Shown here: positions 21,326-33,180 of the stretch, one piece after another | Numbering within the stretch: position 1 is the first letter of the stretch | Layout of the letters: every line of letters starts with the position of its first letter | NCBI GenBank assembly: GCA_003254885.1 | Contig: QANT01004983.1 | Coordinates: 1 to 49,834, forward strand | From: Purshia tridentata | Taxonomy: Eukaryota; Streptophyta; Magnoliopsida; Rosales; Rosaceae | Direction of reading: 5' to 3' | DNA: 49,834 nt | Position numbers and translations under genes: made by a program | The notes under the pieces: model-generated | What the model was told of the DNA's origin: nothing | Databases searched by the model: none | The model's input: the letters and a program-made list of their open reading frames with translations, nothing else

Positions 21326-24237
21326 TTATCTCTCTTCTTCTTCTTCCTCTTTCCCGGGACTAAGTAAGGGTGGCTCTGGATACCATGAGGACTGCAACAT
21401 TGATTTTATAAACAACAAAGCCAAAAAACACACCCTCAGTAATTCAATCATACTAGAAGCAGGGTAAATATTGGAACAACCAATAGTATTATGAACATAA
21501 ATTTTTTTAAACAGATTGTGTACTGCCATTCAGTTAGATCATGCTGTTAAAAAAAGGTCATAGTATGAGTGTCTAATGATGCAACATAAGCATGTTTAAT
21601 GGAATCTATAGTTAATTGCTCAGAGTGAATCCTCTCGATAACTGGAGGATCTTTTCTGCAGATGAGAACAATAGACAATCACAATGTTATGGTGCACCTA
21701 AGACATCACTTGCTACATAAAGAAGTGACAAAGAATTGTTCTCATCAGTTCCACTTTATGATTGCCATCTAAAGAATGTTATTATAATTGGTACCATGGC
21801 AATAGAAGACTCCAAATTTCTTAGTGACTCAATGCTAGTTCATGGTCCAACCCCTTCAAGATTGACAATAAAACATGTGCGTCTGTGATAAGACCTTCAA
21901 AATAATTTAGAAACAGAAGAATATTAACCTAAGCACTAAGTTTGCTTAGTTACATGTGTCTGCCTCTTGAAGTGAGTTGCACCTTAATGTTCTTAAGTGA
22001 CACTCATATAGCACAACTGCATGGAATGCTCATGATGTAGCACACTCTCGCGGCATGGCTGAGTTGTAACTGGTCTTTAATAATGAGAAGCCAAAGAAAA
22101 CAGTTTTTTGGGCCATAGGGATACTATCTATCCATAATTTCCTTCAAGTTATCCGCTTATACTTCATTGTTATAACATCCTCAACTCAATGGCCAAAACT
22201 GCTACCAAAAATTCAAAAATTATAAATAAAGAAGAAGAAAAAGGAAGCAGATTGACTCGCTACAAAAGGTAAGAAAAATCACATCTTAACATGTAAATAT
22301 ATAATGGTTAGCAATCTAAGCAATACATTAAATGTGAGCCATAAGCTACTCAAGTGGCAATGGGGTGTGTGGTAGATCCTAGATTCAAACCCTATTGTAA
22401 GCACACATACAAAACTGAAAAATGTCAACAATCAATACAAGGGTTTGGCTTCTCTTCTCAGTTTCTTCATATAAATTATACATACATCTCAATGTGCCAT
22501 AGAAGTAGGCAGAATTCAGTACTGAATAATATTATCAAATATCATTGAGAAACATATCTACTAGATAAATCCAAAAAGAAAAGTCAGAGTTGATAGGCAA
22601 TACACCATACAAGCAACTAGATAATATAAAATCGAGACAATGATAGGCATAGTGTGATTACGAAAATTACCCCACACATGGATGGATCAGTCTCTGTAGT
22701 AGACCCCACATCAGGGATATTAATAAAGCTGTCAAAGTCATCATAGAGGCTTACTGACAGTGTGTGTTCATAGAACTTGTGTCCATCTCTCTTGTCCCTA
22801 GCAAGTTCAGCTTCCTACAAAGGCAAGCATGACAAGATAAGATGCCAACAAAATGCATATTTCTGTGTGCGTGATTTCGCTACACACAAATGATCAATCC
22901 ACTGATTTTTTTTATTTTAATGTGAGATTAGTCCACACCTTGTATATCTATAAATCAATTAATACCACCCCTTTATACCCTCTACTTTTACACTGTCAAA
23001 TGCTTAGATCATAGGCATATTAAAAGGACCTGGATAGGCATGTTGAGTGTGCATGTTTTCATTTGGTAAACCCCTTTGCATCTTAAACCTATAACACAGA
23101 ATAATGCTACAATACTTCTTTTAATGAGAAACAAAGAGATTTTACTAATAGGCTATAAATCGAAAGTACAAGAAAAAGTGGACAAGCTGTCCACTGGAAT
23201 GCATTCAAGACCCCTTATCAAAACAGCTTCTTTTGTCCAAAAAACCTGATTACAATTATCACAAAACAGATTAGATACAAATATATATATATATATATAT
23301 AAAAATTTAAGAGACCGCGGCCTTTCATTCCGCATGAATGAGGAAGAACAGTATATTTTTTCGAGGACATGGAGGACCACAAGGAAGCCTAAAACGAACT
23401 ATATCACTCGGTCCTTCCACTTTCTCTCCCCTAACATTTTTAAAAACCCTTTTGTTTCGTTCCATCAACACTCCATATTATTGAACAGCATATCAATTTT
23501 ATTATCATTTTTTATATTAGAAGAATACACCTCTTAACCCTGTGAGTTCTTTCAGGATTGCGTAATCAAAATTCAAAGTAAAATTCAACTCCCGCATAAA
23601 AAAATTTTTTTTTTTGAAAGTATCCATTATATCGTTGAATTACACTAAGCAAACCCAATAAAGAATTCAAACTAAAACGAAACGAAATCAAAGATACCTG
23701 GCGAGAACTAAACTCTATAAGACAATGACCCCAGGTTTCTTGGGTTTTGGGATTAACAGGCACCGAAACCCCATCTTCTTTAATCACACCAACTTCATTA
23801 AACACTTCCCGAATCTCGCTTTCGAGCTTCTGGGACATCTCTGCCCCAACAACCGGAAGGTTATCGACAACAACCACGCTCCCGAACGTAAAATTGAGAA
23901 GCAAACCGTCGTCGTCGTAGAACACATCTTGCCCTTCACTAGGAACCATAAACAAGAAACCATTACCAGTAGAATAAGAGTTTGGAGTTTAGAGGGTCGA
24001 AATCGGAAGAGCAAGGAAAAACAAAATAGCTTTTGTATTATTGTACCTGAAATTATTGTGAGTATTGTATAAGTCTTGGTTAGGAAATGGCCCAAGTGGG
24101 TGTTCGGGGTTTAAGTGTATAGAGGAGAGTTGGATACCGAGCTGCTTGGCCTTGGCTTGGATGTCTTCCATGGTGGCGCTGTCAATTGTCATGCTTATTA
24201 CTTTCTTCGGTGGGAGAGAAACAGAGGCTTCGTGCAT
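21326..24237 (-). CDS. Truncated eIF3 subunit b-like protein (RRM region only)
   Basis: Resembles the N-terminus of eIF3b, the scaffold subunit of initiation factor 3, without its WD40 propeller. Exons 24047-24237, 23698-23938, 22671-22814 and a proposed last exon 21326-21391 join in frame to 213 aa. Seen are the N-terminal helix (MEDIQAKAKQLGIQLSSI), an acidic linker, RRM strand VVVVDNLPVV, then VGVIKEDGVSVPVN, GHCLIEFSSR and EAELARDKRDGHK-F, as in eIF3b. After INIPDV it departs from eIF3b, which continues for about 500 residues in the family. The proposed tail ends in six Glu and Arg. Start is ambiguous: Met at 24237, 24192 or 24171, the last in an ideal GCCACCATGG context. The first three exons are solid and the last is inferred. 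It may be a partial duplicate or a decaying copy. Confidence 0.7.
23280..23303. repeat. (AT)n microsatellite
   Basis: About eleven AT dinucleotides in the intron between exons 2 and 3 of the eIF3b-like gene. Confidence 0.9.
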
Positions 24238-24239
24238 TG

Positions 24240-25887
24240 GGCTATTTGTTGAGTTTTTATGCCAATTAAAAAATTTTATTTACTATTTATTTTTGGGAAA
24301 GATTTACAAAAATGACTTTTACTCCTTTGTGAATTAAAGAAACATATTATGGATCGTACAAATCTACTACTTAATTTTATGTTGGATGTAAATGCGCCAA
24401 TTCAATTAACTTAGTTGTAAATTTTTCAAAAAAATTATGGCACGTGATCACTTTTTCAAAAGTAAATTTTTCATTCACTTATAATACAAATTTATATAAA
24501 TCAAACCATTTTACTCACGTGTATTTTTAATGATAAATTACAAGAGATAATTAATTAGTTCATATAAGGGGTAATTTGTTATTTCACATGGCCAAGTTAA
24601 TTGTGACTAATTTGGTTTAAAGTTTTATTTATATACTTGGATAATATATTCGAATTCAATTCATAACTACACTTGTATATTTATATGCTTATTACTTATG
24701 CATGCTAAAGGGACTGAAGAGGGTTAAGGGTTTGACCTCTTGAACCCTAATGTTGACCGGCCATAGTTACTAGTACTACAAACTTAGGTCACTTGGAGAA
24801 GAGATAAGTAACGAGACATTGACATGGGATGATGATCATGACTTAGTTTGAGTGTGAAATGGTTTTGGGCTTGAAAAAAAGAAAAGAAAAAGAAATAAAA
24901 TGACGGAGTTTAATTAAAGGGCTAATTAATTAAGGATTGGTTAAAAGGCTGTTAAGCCTAGCCTAATAGACTGTTTATCCAACTGAGTAAACCTTTTGGC
25001 CAAAAAAAAAAAACTGAGTAAACCTTGAGAGATGGGTCAGCCAATTAGAGCCTCTTAAGAAAACATAAATTGTCAGTTAAAACACTTATATCCCTTCATA
25101 CGCCAAAACTAAGAACTAAAAAGGTGATGACTCTTCATTTTCACTCCCAACACCTATATCTTTCTTTTTATAAACCCATCTTCTTCTTTCAGACACATTT
25201 TTTTCAACACTTATATTCTGTTATTGAATAAATAAAATAAATAAACAGTTTGATTAAGAAACTACTCTTTACATACAAACTATCTTATTTAAAGATGATT
25301 TTTGATAAGTAATCTCATAAATGAACAATTTTGATCTAAAATTTGCAATGCCCAACAAGCATTTTGAGAAGTGAGTGCGACCGGAGTCTTACCCTTTTTT
25401 TGTCCATAATGTTCATCCAATTTAAGGGACCCACTGCCTTGCAAACAATAAATGAAAATTTTGGGAGAAAGATTTAACGGTTGATTGACATTGAAACACG
25501 AAGCAAACATCAATTACCACATTGTAAGATATTGATTATCAATTTATCATGCATCAAAGTGAAAATACCACTATAGTGGTAATAAAATAAAACATAAACC
25601 ATAGAAAAAATAATTTCATTAATGCATTAATCTTGTTTAATGGAATTTTTCCTTTCTGAAAAAAAAAGAGAGGAGAAGATTCCTTTTATTTTCCTTTATC
25701 AGAGTAGAGTGCAGATAATAAAAGTTACAGAGAACCAGCAACCATAATAATCAATAAGAATAAAAAATAAAAAATAAAAGAGATAGGGACCAATTAGGGC
25801 TCATTGGTCTAAGATAATACAGGAGCTACAAAACTGGGATGTTACACGTTACACTCAACCAACTCTTTCAGAACCGTTGTATCATGT
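24240..25887. other. Intergenic, no gene recognised
   Basis: AT-rich. It holds the eIF3b-like promoter side (24240-24400) and the ferredoxin 3' flank (25600-25887). A perfect 16-base palindrome TACCACTATAGTGGTA sits at 25566-25581. No coding region was supported. Confidence 0.5.
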
Positions 25888-28460
25888 CTAGTGTGGTTTT
25901 GGAACATAGCCATCGACAGCAAAGTTTCGGGTGGCAGCAGGAAGAGCCAAACGAACTCCATCAAGTTCAGGTTTTGCAATCACTTGACAACCCAAACGAG
26001 ACCTACAACATCACAAACTTCAATTTGAATATGAACCGAATACCAAAAAAAAAAAAACAATCTAGGTGAAAGTTCGTGAACCTACGTTTCTGTAAGTCCA
26101 AAAGCCAAGTCCAACATGTCATTTTCCTCATCAGTTGGGTCTTCTAATTTGTTGTAATAGTCCACATCCTACAGTATAATTCCACACACAGCTCCTTCAG
26201 TTCAATGAAAACCAAATATAAGTTTAAAAGCATATTTTTTTAAAACATTTACAACCTACCATCACAATCACATGACATGTTGAACAGGCAAGTGAACCTT
26301 CGCATGCTCCTGATATGAGATAAGAATGAGAGCATTAGATTTGTATAGAGTAATGCTAGGAGTACCACAAGTACCACCTCTCTAATAGAGCAAGTGGCCA
26401 CCTCTATTAGAGATGTGTTACACGTGGAAAAGAGAGAGGGAGGGAGGGAGGAGGGTTTTTGGGGGCGGGGGTTTCTGGATCAAGGGGCTTGCAATAAGTC
26501 TTTGACAGTCTGATTGACAAACGGCTATCAGTACTATCAGTAAAGATGCATGAAAATTATGAAACTTTAAACAAATGTCCAGTAAAAAAATTATCCAGGG
26601 GACAACAGTAATTGATGAAACAGATATTGGTTTAAGGTGAAAAAGACTATATTAAATAAGCACCAGAACCTTACCTTCAAGCTCTATATCATTTTCATGG
26701 GCAGCTTCTAGCATAGACATTCCAATTGGAACCTTAATATGTTTTTCCTCTCCATCCTTATCAACGAATGTCACAGATATCCTGCAAATAATTCATCTAT
26801 ATGTTAACAAACAACAAAATAATCTTACTGCAGATCTCAGCTCAAAGGAAAATTAGGCCGATGTGATCCGAAATAGACAAATGGAAAAATGTTGCTATAA
26901 GAATAAAATACACCAAAATGCAACAAATTTTGTACAAATAAATGCATAAATATATGTTAAAATGTATGTATATACATTTGACCACTTTATCCTACTATTA
27001 TTGTGCTCCTCTGAACTCATCCCCTAACAATTCTACTGATCACAATTTTCAATGCATAGCCATAAACAATGTAAAGTCAAAAGAACTTACTTTTCTTTCT
27101 TCTCAATCTCTTCATTTGAAGAATTGCTTGCAGTATCGGTAGAAAGGTGATGATGCTTCTGAAAGATGGCTCCATGGAATAACTTAGTTTCGGACTGCTG
27201 ATCATACTGTTCAGAAAAAAAAATCATCACAAATATAATCTAAATGAGAACAAAAACATGAATACAAGCTCATTCTAAATAAAATACATAACTAAAGCTA
27301 CTCAGCACTTCACGTTAATCATCTTCAACCCATGTACACCGAGCATAATTTTGACAACAATCAAATATTGTTTTCAGTTCCCAATTTATTCATAATATAT
27401 AAAATACTTGAAACAACTGTAAATGACACATGTTTCTTCATTTAGGTTTAAAAAATGGTTTTGGCAATCAAATATCCCGTTCTTAAATCTCTCCAAAACC
27501 ATTGCCAAACTGCTTGCCAAATTTATAGTTATTAAACTCACTTTGTTTGTATTTTGTTGTTCTTAAATGCTGAAATAAATTTGACAATGAATTCAATATG
27601 GGTCCTTTGACAAGAAACCAGGAAGACAAATTTTCCTCACTTGTAGGACAAAAACGACCCTTTATAAATACAACCTAACTTGGAATGAATATGGTCCATT
27701 TACCAGGATAAAGCCTATACCTCCTACACTTCCAAGGCACTGTTTACTAGATCCGCAAGAATATTCCTCCATTCTATACCATATTCCTCCATTCTATATA
27801 CAGAAATCACTCAACTGTACGAGCACAAGTAATGGTTTGTAATATATCTCCACCAAGAACTGTAAGGAGGAAGCATATATGGTTAACAGCTTCTCCTTCC
27901 TGCCCTATAATCCTCAAAGGAAGAAATCTTATTAATCCTACCAGTTAGTCCCATAGCCACCCATTATTTGTAGACAAAAGAAGATCCAGATAAACTCAAT
28001 TGGTGCCATTTAATTATATAATTTTTGTAATTCCTTTGTTCTTCAACCCTTCACGATGTACTGAATTAAGCATCCAAGATGATATGCAACAAACAAACGG
28101 CAACACCAATAGCTATTCAAGTGAAGTGAACAGTCAGATGATATCAATTTATATCAGAAGAGGTAATTGACCAGAGGTTGCAAGTATTGGCTGTAAGAGC
28201 TACGCATATATCCTGCTCTAGTTGTGGAAGTGGATTTGCCTGCAGATTGCAAAAGCAGCATGCAGTTGGGACCTTTATGACAATGTAAAGGGAGTAACAT
28301 CAAATTGAGTAAAAATTATTTACAAAAAATACATTTGGCTTCTACAAGGTGAGCTTCACACAGACATTAGCTAAATAAACCATCTTATTTTTCAGTGCAT
28401 ACCTCTGGAGAGCTGTTTCAGCATAAAAACTCCGATTCTCGAGACTTGAGAAGAAAACAT
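25888..28460 (-). CDS. MFDX: Mitochondrial adrenodoxin-like [2Fe-2S] ferredoxin
   Basis: Electron carrier of the mitochondrial matrix, serving Fe-S cluster assembly and related reactions, reduced by ferredoxin reductase. Seven exons (28403-28460, 28172-28239, 27091-27206, 26675-26781, 26260-26309, 26086-26168, 25888-26002) join in frame to 198 aa, the length of Arabidopsis MFDX. Residues 1-80 form an Arg/Ser-rich transit region (MFSSQVSRIG... LKQLSR). The ferredoxin fold begins at ISVTFVDKDGEE. Cluster ligands are C119, C125 and C128 (C-x5-C-x2-C) and C166 (LGCQVI). The C-terminus FAVDGYVPKPH is the family ending. The exon-2 donor (CTG|GTCAAT) is weak. A telo-box lies just upstream of the ATG. 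5' UTR exons further upstream are possible. Confidence 0.93.
26380..26478 (+). repeat. Inverted repeat followed by G-tracts, in ferredoxin intron 4
   Basis: CTCTAATAGAG and CTCTATTAGAG form a perfect 11-base inverted pair (about 26381-26411). Downstream, four GGG runs within 26438-26455 and two G5 runs at 26461-26471 could form a G-quadruplex on the plus strand, which is the template strand of this gene. Confidence 0.6.
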
Positions 28461-28479
28461 AATCTTCGGACCTCTTACT

Positions 28480-28488
28480 AAACCCTAA
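28480..28488 (-). promoter_or_regulatory. Telo-box just upstream of the ferredoxin ATG
   Basis: AAACCCTAA lies 20-28 bases before the start codon, reading on the plus strand. It could be a promoter element or part of a pyrimidine-rich 3' splice region (T-run then TTTAG), so its role is open. Confidence 0.35.
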
Positions 28489-29369
28489 CTCAAACAAAAA
28501 AAAAAATTGAAACACTTTTAATCTGGAATGTGGAAACAAATAAAAGAAGAAGAGAAATTATAGTTCCTTTTTGTAAAATAATAAATAGAAAGAAACTTTG
28601 TTGTACAACTATCTCCAAACTTATAGGTATTGAAGTTTAGGAAAACTGCACTTGCTATTTGTAAATCCATCTTTCACCAGACATTAGAAGTCCATAACAC
28701 AGAGGAAATTAAACAGAATAAAATAAATAAACTAATAAAAGCAAAGGGACAAACCTTCTTTTTGTGTTTGTTAGAACTCAAGGAAAGGCCTGACTCGCCT
28801 GAGAACTTGAAAAAATGAATGAAACTTATCAAGATATTTGAAAGCTGAATTTTTTAGTGCCAAGGTAATGAGAAAAGTGCATTTACTTATTCATGTGTAT
28901 GAAGCATTCCAAATATTGCCAGAAAATACTTCATTTTCTAATAAAAAGCCATGAAACCAAAAACCTTGTTTTGAAAAGAGAAGCAGGTACAAATGCCACA
29001 CCTCTTGCATGCAAAGAGGGTGCTCTATCATTTGAATTTTTTCTTTTTTCTTTTTTCATAGGAAACTGAGGATATGTGTATATATAGATAAAGAAGTAAT
29101 ACGGGGAATGTCAACAAGTAGTGTCGGTTCTAGTTCTAACACTAAAATGAACAGCAATGTTGGACATGTAAAGGTTTTGGACACCTTTCAGCACAAGGTC
29201 TAAACTGATTGGTGATTTTGCAGATAAATAAGCTCTTATTGCATCTGCCAGCCCTGAACAAAGGGTGAACGAAATTGTTTTGTTGGAAGCTGAACAAGAA
29301 AGTGATGATGACAAGCATTCTCTTAGTGTTGATAGCGACAACCTTGTATAGCTTTACATTGTCTCCTCA

Positions 29370-29700
29370 CTACGCAAAAGAACACAAAGTGGAAGATTGG
29401 CGAAGGAGCAAATATTTTCAAACGTGTTCGATGTAATTATCAATTATGCAAAATGGTTATAGACAGAGAAAGCTGCTCTAATTTATTGCAGAGGATGTTG
29501 TTCACAAGCTTGGGTTGCCTACTGAACCACATTCAAAATCCGTATAAAGTGGCATGAGTAAATAATAAGTCCATGAACATTGTTTGGTGACCTATGCTAT
29601 TGGAGGCTAAGAGAACAGTGTGAAATGTGATGTTTACCCATGAAAGTGTCATGTTTTATTTGATAAGAAGGTGCAACACTGCTATAAAACACATAATCCT
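29370..29700 (+). pseudogene. Ty3/gypsy retrotransposon protease relic
   Basis: In one frame ANIFKRVRCNYQLCKMVIDRESCSNL can be read in pieces. After a one-base shift EDVVHKLGLPTEPH follows, and further on CDVFTHES. This is the order found at the end of plant gypsy aspartic proteases: IF..RC, then IDxxSC.N, then V.KLGLPT.PH.., then W/C-DV.P. Several stops and frameshifts break it. It sits upstream of the ferredoxin coding region, in the opposite orientation. Confidence 0.65.
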
Positions 29701-29959
29701 TTACATAAGGGAGTTATGAGTTTAAGCTTGTGCCTATTAGAGCTTTGCAGCCCTTAAAGCTTAAGAGGACAGAAGACACTTTCCTCCTGAAACACATTGA
29801 AGTTGATGATTCTATACTCGGGCCAGCTTTACACTCGACCGAATTAAGTTCATTGGGCGCAACTGTAAAACTAAGACCTTTTTGGTCCAAAGAGAAGTGT
29901 CCATGGTAGTTTAAGAGTCGGTCAATACAAAATATATAAATCAAAAAATCAAAAGTCAA

Positions 29960-30420
29960 CTTAAGAGTTAATGTCAAGTTTTATGAAGAGTATTATTTTT
30001 TTTTTTTGAGTCTAGTGCTATTAAGATTCTATTCAATGTCTTTAGGTTCTCTTGTAATTTAATGAGCCTTTTAGTGTTTAATGAGGCTTTAGTATTTTAA
30101 TAAGTCTTTTGGTATTTTTATGAGTCTTTGAGAGATGTACATAAAGCCTATAAATAAGGCTATTTTCTGTACATCAAATTCAGATTTGGAAAAATGGAAT
30201 TAAGTGTTGTTGAAGGCTTGGTGCGTTGATATCTCCTCCCTACTTACTTCACTCTTCACCTCCCTATTACTCTCCATCTCTCTTATTTCTCTAAACTTGC
30301 AGCCATAAACCCAATTTGTTCCTGAAATTATTCTATTTCTGAAAATTTCTATCATCCTACCCCCACCATAATCATAAGCAACACCCACCTTGTGCTGTCC
30401 TGCATCAAAAGACCTAACAA
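29960..30420 (+). mobile_element. LTR-like segment of the same retroelement
   Basis: A T-run is followed by a U3-like AT-rich tract with repeated (a/t)gag(c/t)ctttt phrases, then CCTATAAATAAGGC near 30149, TGTACATCAAATTCAG, and a CT-rich region to CACCTTGTGCTGTCCTGCATCA near 30388. This layout resembles an LTR promoter and leader. LTR ends and a second LTR were not found. Confidence 0.35.
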
Positions 30421-31300
30421 AATTTAAATTTCTCGTATTACACGCACTTCCTAGTAATGATCCATGAGAAATTAGTCATTAAAATTTCAAACTCAAATTT
30501 GTATTAGTGCACTTTGATTTTCTCTTCTTTTGCATATTTTTCTCAGCAAACAAACAAAGAAATTCATGAAAAATAGAGATAAAGAGAAGACTTACCAGCG
30601 GTGGTCACGGCAACAACGACTCTTCACTGTTAACAGCGTTCCTTTGCTGGCAATATCACCTTTGTTGCTTTTATCTGCGATGAGAGATGCAGAGAGTCAA
30701 AGTTTAACAATGAGAGGCTGAGAGCGAGAGAGAGATAAGTTTTATCCCTCAATGTTTGCAGCTTTCTCAGCAATCAAACAGAAAATAATCCAGAAAACAG
30801 CTATTGAACAAGCTTATAATAATTGACAAATAATTCCAATTCAAACCGTAGTTCATGAGACCAAACGAAGCAAGAAATTTTGATAAAGAAATAGCAGAGA
30901 GTTAAACGAAACTGTCTAATTTTTTGGTTTCAAAAACGTTAAACAAGAAAGTTGTTTTGGTTCAAACCAGAATTTCAATTTGAACATGCCAAATCACAAT
31001 GGAGGAGCTGAGAAAATCAAAGCACACCCAGTTTAAATAAACCCAAAGTGAAAATCTTAATTAAATCCAAAATTATAAAAATAAGAAATTAGAGAAGAGA
31101 AAGAGGAATACCTGGGTGGGTGAGTGAAAGAGAGAGGCTGAAGGTGATCCGAAGAAGAAGAAGAATTGAAGAAAAGCGAAATGAGAAGACACCAACGAGT
31201 GAGAGGGAGAGAGTACCAATGGACTTCGGGGTTTGGGCTCAGGGCTGGACTTTGTGGGTTTGTTCTTTTGTCAGTTGGGCTGGGCTTTTTTGTATAGCCC
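30421..31300 (-). promoter_or_regulatory. Possible 5' UTR exons and promoter of the ferredoxin gene
   Basis: On the minus strand a CT-rich segment about 31112-31220 ends at CCCAG|GTATTC. A segment about 30596-30665 starts after CATCGCAG and ends at CGCTG|GTAAGTC. Neither has a usable frame, so they look like untranslated exons with good donors. The GA/CT-rich sequence and a TGGGCT-type motif near 31225 fit a promoter. Linkage to the ferredoxin start 2 kb away is inference; they may instead be a separate noncoding transcript. Confidence 0.35.
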
Positions 31301-32207
31301 ACCCACTCTTGTATTTGGTTCAGTTCCTTAATTTGTTTGCCTCACCAACTCTTGTATTTGGCTTCGCTCAAATTTCAAAATTCCGGAATTAAATTATAAC
31401 ACAGCGTCTTTATTAGACTCATTTTATGTCCTATGAGGAGATGAGATTAAAAAAAATATATTTACTCTTACAAATTCCCTTTTTTTAATTGTCAAATATT
31501 AAAAAAAAGGTGAAAGTGAAATATTTAAAAAAATAGGGGTCAAACTTTGATGGATATTAGTTAACTGGATGTTTTGAGAGAAATTAAGTCATTTTTTTTT
31601 GTCTGAGAGAGAAATTAAGTCTCTAAGTGGGAGATTTTAATTAGTGTCATTAAGGATGAGGGTTTTGAATTACTCAAATTCAAAATAGGAGATTATGAAT
31701 AGTTTATATTTCCTTTTACTGCTTAGAAATTTGTACTCGTTTTTTGTTGTTAATATGTACATTTATTATAATCTACAGAAGGATCATGCCTAATTCATTA
31801 ATTTATAAAAAGATAACCGAACTTTTATATTGAAATATATTTTAAAAGAAATTTATAGAGTAGCATGTGCATGCGAGAAGAAGAAAATGAAGAAACGAAA
31901 TAAGGAGTTTTCAGCTTTAGTTTCATATAATTTTCTTTCAATTTTATTTAGTAATAGAATACTTTCACGAAAAGAGTTTCAAAATGGATGTAAACAACTT
32001 ATCCAGAATCTATCTACAATGACATATTAAAACATATTTAATACAATGCCACACTCAATTACAGGGATAAAATTTACCACAAGAAAGGGACCAAAAATGA
32101 CAAGTTTTTTTCTTTGTAATCGTCACAAAGGGAAAAAAAACGAAGTCCGATAGGAAAACTAAGACGTCTTTTACAGAAACATGGCAGGACTCCTTACGAG
32201 CCATATC
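31300..32207. other. Intergenic, no gene recognised
   Basis: AT-rich, carrying the VPS55 3' flank at its right end. I see no coding sequence. Two GAGAGAAATTAAGTC phrases (about 31577 and 31607) form a short direct repeat. Confidence 0.5.
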
Positions 32208-33180
32208 TCAGAGCGCACTGTAATCGTTTTCATCACCCATCCGTATGTAACACATCATTGCCAGTACAAATACAAAAAAGGATGAGAGCTCCATTGCCAG
32301 GGCTCCCCAACCAATAACACCAGCATGCTTTAAGATAGCCGGTATCGCAATGCTTCCGATAGCTGAAGCTCCCGTCAAGAATTTGGTTGCATTAACCCAG
32401 CTGTTTCATTATTTATTAGGAAGAAAGTAAGAAGCTGAACAATGCTGGTGCAGCTTTAGACTTCAAAATGACAGATATTTCAGTAAGTTGGTTCAAAGGA
32501 GGACAAACCCATTTTCAGATTCCGAAAATATAGAAGAATCAGATCCCACAAAGAATATCAGCGGCACGGGAAGAAGCACATACATTATTACTGCAAGAGA
32601 ACAGTGTGGTGAATAGACCATCAGTAAACATATTTTCATGCAAATCACTGAGCACTTACGTAAAGGGAGTTCTTACAACCTTCTCTTCTAGAGAGGATAC
32701 AGATTTTTATAAAAAAAAATTTTTTCCTTCTCTTTTGATTAGAAAAAAAAAATGCTCTTAAAGGAGCTAGAATAAAAAAATTGAAAGATTTTACAGTACT
32801 GGCACATTTATCATTTTACAAGCACATTAGCAACACGTAGAATTTTATCAGATAGCTAGTTCAAGGAAGAAAACTAAATTTAACGAGTAATAAGTAAAGA
32901 CCCAAAAGTTCAGTCACCTACCAGTAAGCATTGGCCACCAATTATTGTACAAAGCACATGCCTGCCTCAAAACACATAACAGATGAGAACATAGTATTGA
33001 CTATTGACCTTGGAGGAACAAAGAAAGGCTTACTAATTACAAACGAATTGAGCAAATATAATGACAAGGAACACTACCCACCAAAATTTGCAATACAATT
33101 CCTCCAGAGACCAAAATTGCCAAGCAAGCAAGTTTCCCGGTATGAAAGCAGGCACGCATATAGCCTGGTATGTCTGCCAT
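32208..33180 (-). CDS. VPS55: VPS55 / leptin-receptor-overlapping-transcript family protein
   Basis: Small four-helix membrane protein of endosomes; the yeast Vps55 acts with Vps68 in endosome-to-vacuole sorting. Four exons (33082-33180, 32922-32961, 32509-32590, 32208-32400) join in frame to 137 aa, the family length. Order: MADIPGYMRACFHTGK, TM1 (LACLAILVSGGIVLQILACALY), NNWWPMLT, TM2 (VIMYVLLPVPLIFFVG), an acidic loop, WVNATKFLTGASAIGSIAIP (TM3), HAGVIGWGALAMELSS and TM4 (FFVFVLAMMCYI). A 5' UTR exon probably ends at CTCAG|GTAAAC (35276) and joins the leader after TTTCAG at 33220. That leader holds a two-codon uORF (ATG AGG TGA at 33211-33203). Confidence 0.93.

Noticed and set aside
29111-29341. 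76-aa minus frame near the ferredoxin gene
   Set aside because: Ser/Leu-rich chance frame. The plus strand just downstream shows retroelement protease motifs, so it is more likely the opposite strand of the same relic.
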